A model generated the notes under the pieces. It made no database searches. It was not told the DNA's origin and saw only the letters and a list, made by a program, of their open reading frames with translations. Shown piece by piece: positions 60,248-64,000 of a DNA stretch of 64,000 nt. The DNA lies in the NCBI GenBank assembly GCA_907165135.1, contig OU015568.1:10300501-10364500 (forward strand), written 5' to 3'. This DNA comes from Oikopleura dioica (taxonomy: Eukaryota > Chordata > Appendicularia > Copelata > Oikopleuridae). Each line of letters begins with the position of its first letter. Position 1 is the first letter of the stretch. Both the position numbers and the translations under genes were made by a program.

Positions 60248-60778
60248 ATGAATCGGATTAGATCGGGAAAACAGTTTCTTGGTTTTAGAAGAAACCATCA
60301 ATATCCTTCGTTCGCCCAAATAGAAATCGGTAATAAATTAAACGCCTTAAGATGAATATCATATAACTGAACCATCTCTAGAGTCTCAGAACAAAATAAA
60401 TGAAGTACGTTCGAAGTTTAGCACGGAAAAGTCACTGTATGAAGAAATGTCTGACAGTCTCAAGCCGGACGATAGTATCCTTCTTTCGGGAAATGACTAC
60501 AGACGAATTGTTCTGAACACAACCCATGTTTTCTTCTTCCTGATGGTTGTTACGATTATTTTTAAAGAAATGACCGAGCCTGGTATGACCTTAAATCTAA
60601 ATCGAGCAAAATGAATGCTTTAGGCGGCTATTGGCATCATTCGGAATCTCTCCGATGGATTCCATTTATGCAAAGGCAGTTCGAATGTGACGAAATTATC
60701 GATAAGGGGCTAGTCGAAAATCTGAAGCTGAAAATCCGACATTTCGACGATGGAGTCTTCGACAAGAAGAAATTATAA
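60248..60778 (+). CDS. small single-pass membrane protein A
   Basis: MNRIRSGKQFLGFRRNHQYP (basic, possible mitochondrial presequence), then GTAATA...TCTCTAG to ESQNKINEVRSKFSTEKSLY, a membrane helix THVFFFLMVVTIIFKEM, and a GTATGA...CTTTAG intron to EPGGYWHHSESLRWIPFMQR and a C-terminal RHFDDGVFDKKKL. About 145 residues. TTATTAG immediately before the ATG. The layout is shared with the next gene: basic N-terminus, QNK(I/F)N, one helix, (F/V)KE, GGY(W/F) and a charged tail. Not assigned to a family; a mitochondrial inner-membrane subunit is a guess. Confidence 0.65.
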
Positions 60779-60859
60779 TTGAACCTGACTTTTCGATGCG
60801 CCTTCTCTTTCCGAAAACCTCTCATTCAACAAAACTCATAATTTTTGTGCTTTCAAGAG

Positions 60860-61325
60860 ATGCTACGGCAGAGTCTATGCAGAAATTCATGGAGAAGAGT
60901 ATCAGATAAAAGCAAAACATCCGTCGTAAAGGTTTGTTTTTACCGGAATTTCTTTCAAAACCGATTTATAGAGCTACGAAGAAATCGAAAAAGAAACTCG
61001 CCTATCATTCCAGAACAAATTCAATATTTCGAGCAAAGCGTCTGATCTCAAAGCGGATTTGATCAACAACGAACAATGGTCAAAAAGTCGCGATATGAAA
61101 ATGGTCCCTCGTCAGCGTTTCGCTTATGCAATGGCATTAATGGGAACTGCATTCTTCATCATTCTCGTGAAAGAGGTCAATACAGTCGGCGGCTACTTCT
61201 ACAGAGACGAGGCTTTTCAAGGAATGGATAGCACTGTGCATACTTGGGAAGATCGAGAAGCAAGATATAAAATTGAAGATTACAAAAGAAAATTTCGCGA
61301 AATTGAAAACAAAAGCAACCGTTGA
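60860..61325 (+). CDS. small single-pass membrane protein B, similar to A
   Basis: MLRQSLCRNSWRRVSDKSKT is a good mitochondrial presequence. A GTTTGT...TTATAG intron leads to ETRLSFQNKFNISSKASDLK, then a membrane helix FAYAMALMGTAFFIILVKEV, NTVGGYFYRDEAFQGMDSTV and a charged tail ending IENKSNR. About 140 residues. Starts 82 bp after gene A, and DLAT starts 34 bp after it, so the three are almost certainly one transcription unit. Shares motif order with gene A. Family not recognised. Confidence 0.65.
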
Positions 61326-61358
61326 TTTTAGCTCGTTCTCGGAGTCATTTGCTTTAGA

Positions 61359-63957
61359 ATGTTGCGCAGAGGATTTGCGGCATCTCGACGATCAGCCGGA
61401 TCCCGGGCGCTGAACATCGTCTCGCGGTTCCGCACTCTTGGCGCGCCCAAGTGGGAGACTGTGCCTAAGCGATGCCTGTCTGTTACGACAACACGCATGC
61501 TCCCCGCGCACGAAGTCGTTGTTCTGCCTGCACTTTCGCCGACAATGGAAACTGGCACTATCAAACAATGGGAGGTTAGTTCTATCGTTTATTCCTAGTA
61601 TTGGTCAGAGATAAATGAGACATGTTTTCATCGCCGGATGTCGGAGGAATTGTAATCAGGAATAGTGTCGTTCAACTTGATTTCCTCGGTGTAGTCCTCT
61701 ATGATTTCAGTTTCTAAAGTATTCGCATTCATTATCTTTGAAAGAAAGATGACTTACCAGTCGAGTTTGATTCAGTGACAGTTTCCTCTCCAACTTCAGG
61801 AGTGCTGACTGATTTTTCTTCAGCTGGCTCTTCATCAGCTTTGAATATTTTAGAAGTCGTACTTGCTCGAGCCAATTCGTTAGCAACTGTCGTTTTTTCG
61901 GCAGTCGGCTCAGGTAATTTTCGAGCACATCCTTAAAATTTAATACAAGTGCTACTTGAACTTATGTTTTACCTTCTTTATGGAAGTTGTAAGAAAGAGA
62001 GATGACGCAGAAAACCGCCAAAAGCGCAATAATTCCACTTAGAAATTTAACTTTTCTCTCCATCTCTCGCTCTCTTTGAGATTCCCTGATCTGGCCGTTT
62101 ACTCTTCTTTGGCCCAGACCCGCTGCTATCGCCCCGACCAGCGCCATTGATAAGACTAAAGGCGACAAATTGTATTTTTAGGTGAATGAAGGAGGCGCCA
62201 TCGAAGAGGGCGACGTCCTGTGTGAAGTCGAGACTGATAAGGCCGTCGTTGCCTTTGAAGCTGTTGGTATCGAAGGATACCTCGCCAAGATTATCGCTCC
62301 AGACGGAACTAAGGACATCAAGGTCGGCGAGAACGTTTGCATTGTTGTTGAAAATGAAGAAGATGTTGCTGCTTTCAAGAACTGGACTCCCGGACAGGCT
62401 GCCTCCACCCCTCCACCAGCTGCTCCATCCGCCCCTGCTCCGACTCAGGCTGCTCCAGGTAAAATCGTCTAAAAGAAAACGCAGTTCTAAAAAAGTTTTT
62501 AGCTGCTAAGCCAGCAGGTAACTGGCCCAGCCACGAAGTTGTTGCTCTGCCTGCTCTTTCCCCCACTATGGAGAGTGGTACCCTTTCCTCTTGGGGAATC
62601 GCTGTTGGCGATGAAATCATCGAGGGCGAAACTGCCATCGCTGAAATCGAAACTGACAAGGCTGTTGTTACTTTTGAAGCTACCGGTATCGAGGGATTTG
62701 TTGCAAAGATTCTCCGAGCAGAAGGGGACAAAGATATCAAGCTCGGAGAACCACTCTTCGTGATCGTTGAAGAAAAAGAAGACGTCGCCAAATTCGCCGA
62801 TTTCACTATCGCCGACGCTTCAGGTGCTGGTGCTGCCCCAGCTGCCGCAGCTCCCGCTGCTGCTGCTCCGGCTGCTGCCGCTCCGGTTGCTGCCGCTGTA
62901 GCGACCACCGGTGCTGCCGTCGCCTCCGGTGATCGCGTTTTCATCTCCCCTCTCGCCAAGAAAATCGCTGGAGAACAAGGCATCGATGTTAATCAACTTG
63001 CTGGTAGCGGAACTGGACCCAGAGGCCGTGTAGTCGCTTCTGACGTCAAGAACTTCACTCCTGCCGCCGCACCTTCTGCTGCTGCCGCCGCTGCTCCAGT
63101 TGCTGCGGCTAGCGCTCCTGCGACTTCAGTTGCTTCCACCGGAGAATACACCGCGATCGACGTCACGTAAGAGCTCGTATTACTTACCGATTTTTAAATT
63201 TAATTTAGTAATATGCGACGAACTATCGCCAAGCGTCTTTCCGAATCCAAAAATACTATCCCACACTATTACCTTACCCGAGCAATCAACATGGACAACG
63301 TTCTTGCTCTCCGCAAAGAACTTAATGCTATTTCCGACTCCAAGATCTCCGTCAACGACTTTATCATCAAAGCAGCTTCTCTTGCATGTTTGAAGGTCCC
63401 AGAATGTAATAGTGCCTGGATGGGAAATAGTATTCGACAGTACAACGTTGTTGATATGTGTGTGGCCGTCGCTACACCAACTGGTTTAATGACTCCTATA
63501 GTTGTCGATGCTCATGCCAAGGTAGAACTGTAAGATACGTTAATGATGCTAACATTTTTATTAGGGCTTGTCTCAGATCTCATCAGATGTCAAGAACTTG
63601 GCAACAAAGGCCAAGGACGGCAAACTGCAGCCACATGAGTTCCAAGGCGGTACTTTTACGATTTCTAACCTTGGAATGATGGGCATCGATCATTTTACCG
63701 CTATTATTAATCCTCCTCAAGCGTGTATTCTTGGTAAATGTAGTTATTTCGAGTTAATTGTTATCGCTTTTATAGCCGTTGGTGCAAGCACGCAAAAAGT
63801 TATTGTTGACGATTCAACTGAAAAGGGCTTCCGAGCCACGACAGAAATGAAAGTCACCTTGTCTTCCGATCATAGAGTTGTTGACGGTGCTGTTGGCGCT
63901 CAATGGCTTAAGGCCTTTGCTGGATTCTTGGAACAGCCCATCACCATGCACCTGTAA
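61359..63957 (+). CDS. DLAT: dihydrolipoamide acetyltransferase, E2 of pyruvate dehydrogenase
   Basis: [20 protein letters not shown] is a mitochondrial presequence. Two lipoyl domains follow, each starting HEVV(V/A)LPALSPTME and carrying the lipoylated lysine in ETDKAVV. Ala/Pro linkers flank a peripheral-subunit-binding domain ([30 protein letters not shown]). The catalytic domain has [40 protein letters not shown] and the active-site DHRVVDGA, ending ITMHL. Forms the core of the PDH complex. CTTTAG directly precedes the ATG. Intron 1 (61575..62181, 607 bp) is far longer than the others and contains a minus-strand gene. Confidence 0.96.
61628..62147 (-). CDS. small membrane protein nested in DLAT intron 1, opposite strand
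   Basis: The ATG at 62147 gives [20 protein letters not shown], then [12 protein letters not shown] and a membrane helix [20 protein letters not shown]. An intron (GTAAAACAT...TTTTAAG) joins [20 protein letters not shown] and an acidic Glu/Thr/Ser segment. A second (GTAAGTCATC...CTTTAG) joins [20 protein letters not shown] and the end SSDIRR. About 135 residues, single pass, acidic C-terminal side. All exons lie inside DLAT intron 1, with only 34 bp between this ATG and the DLAT acceptor. Splice signals fit only the minus strand, so it is an independent gene. No family recognised. Confidence 0.72.
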
Positions 63958-64000
63958 CTAAAGTACAGCTCATTTAACCTGTTCAAATATTCCATAAGTT

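Overview
The window reads as nuclear DNA of a very compact animal genome, most likely an appendicularian tunicate close to Oikopleura dioica. This is an inference. It rests on introns that are mostly 40-60 nt, genes packed 35-600 bp apart on one strand, an AG-ended pyrimidine tract directly before many start codons (typical of spliced-leader trans-splicing and operons), and GA-AG introns in at least three otherwise intact conserved genes. No tRNA, rRNA, CRISPR array or bacterial feature was recognised.

Layout. 1-2.7 kb (minus): an uncharacterised secreted protein cut by the window edge, an Mpv17/PMP22-family protein, and two weak 3' gene fragments. 3.5-5.5 kb (plus): a GDP-fucose O-fucosyltransferase-family gene with one clear reading-frame break. 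5.5-28.6 kb (minus): a dense run of genes in one direction. In transcription order these are a tail-anchored unknown, Ran GTPase, a GAK/auxilin-type kinase with a J domain, an acidic nuclear-type protein, a small LFGPP-motif ORF, eIF3A, a class II PAK kinase (with a small plus-strand gene inside one intron), EXO1, BORCS5, two tandem Yippee-like genes and a tectonic. Much of this strand is probably polycistronic.

28.6-51.4 kb is gene-poor. It holds a tandem pair of small histidine-rich paralogues I do not recognise (29.5-30.5 kb), a membrane RING protein (33 kb), an interstitial telomeric repeat flanked by a 6-bp duplication (35.74 kb), a CpG-rich block with three CACGTG E-boxes (36.7-37.7 kb) and dihydropteridine reductase (QDPR). 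51.4-53.8 kb (plus): a voltage-gated K+ channel and an unknown acidic protein. 54.2-63.96 kb (plus): NF-YA, TVP23, C10, DDX49, two short membrane proteins similar to each other, and DLAT (pyruvate dehydrogenase E2), whose first intron contains a whole minus-strand gene.

Functions: the recognised genes are mostly housekeeping (translation initiation, nuclear transport, clathrin uncoating, lysosome positioning, DNA repair, rRNA processing, CCAAT transcription, mitochondrial carbon metabolism), as expected of animal operons. The quieter middle holds regulated or lineage-specific genes. The best leads are the His-rich tandem family, the GA-AG introns, the two nested opposite-strand genes, the NF-YA start codon split by an intron, and domain losses in GAK and BORCS5.
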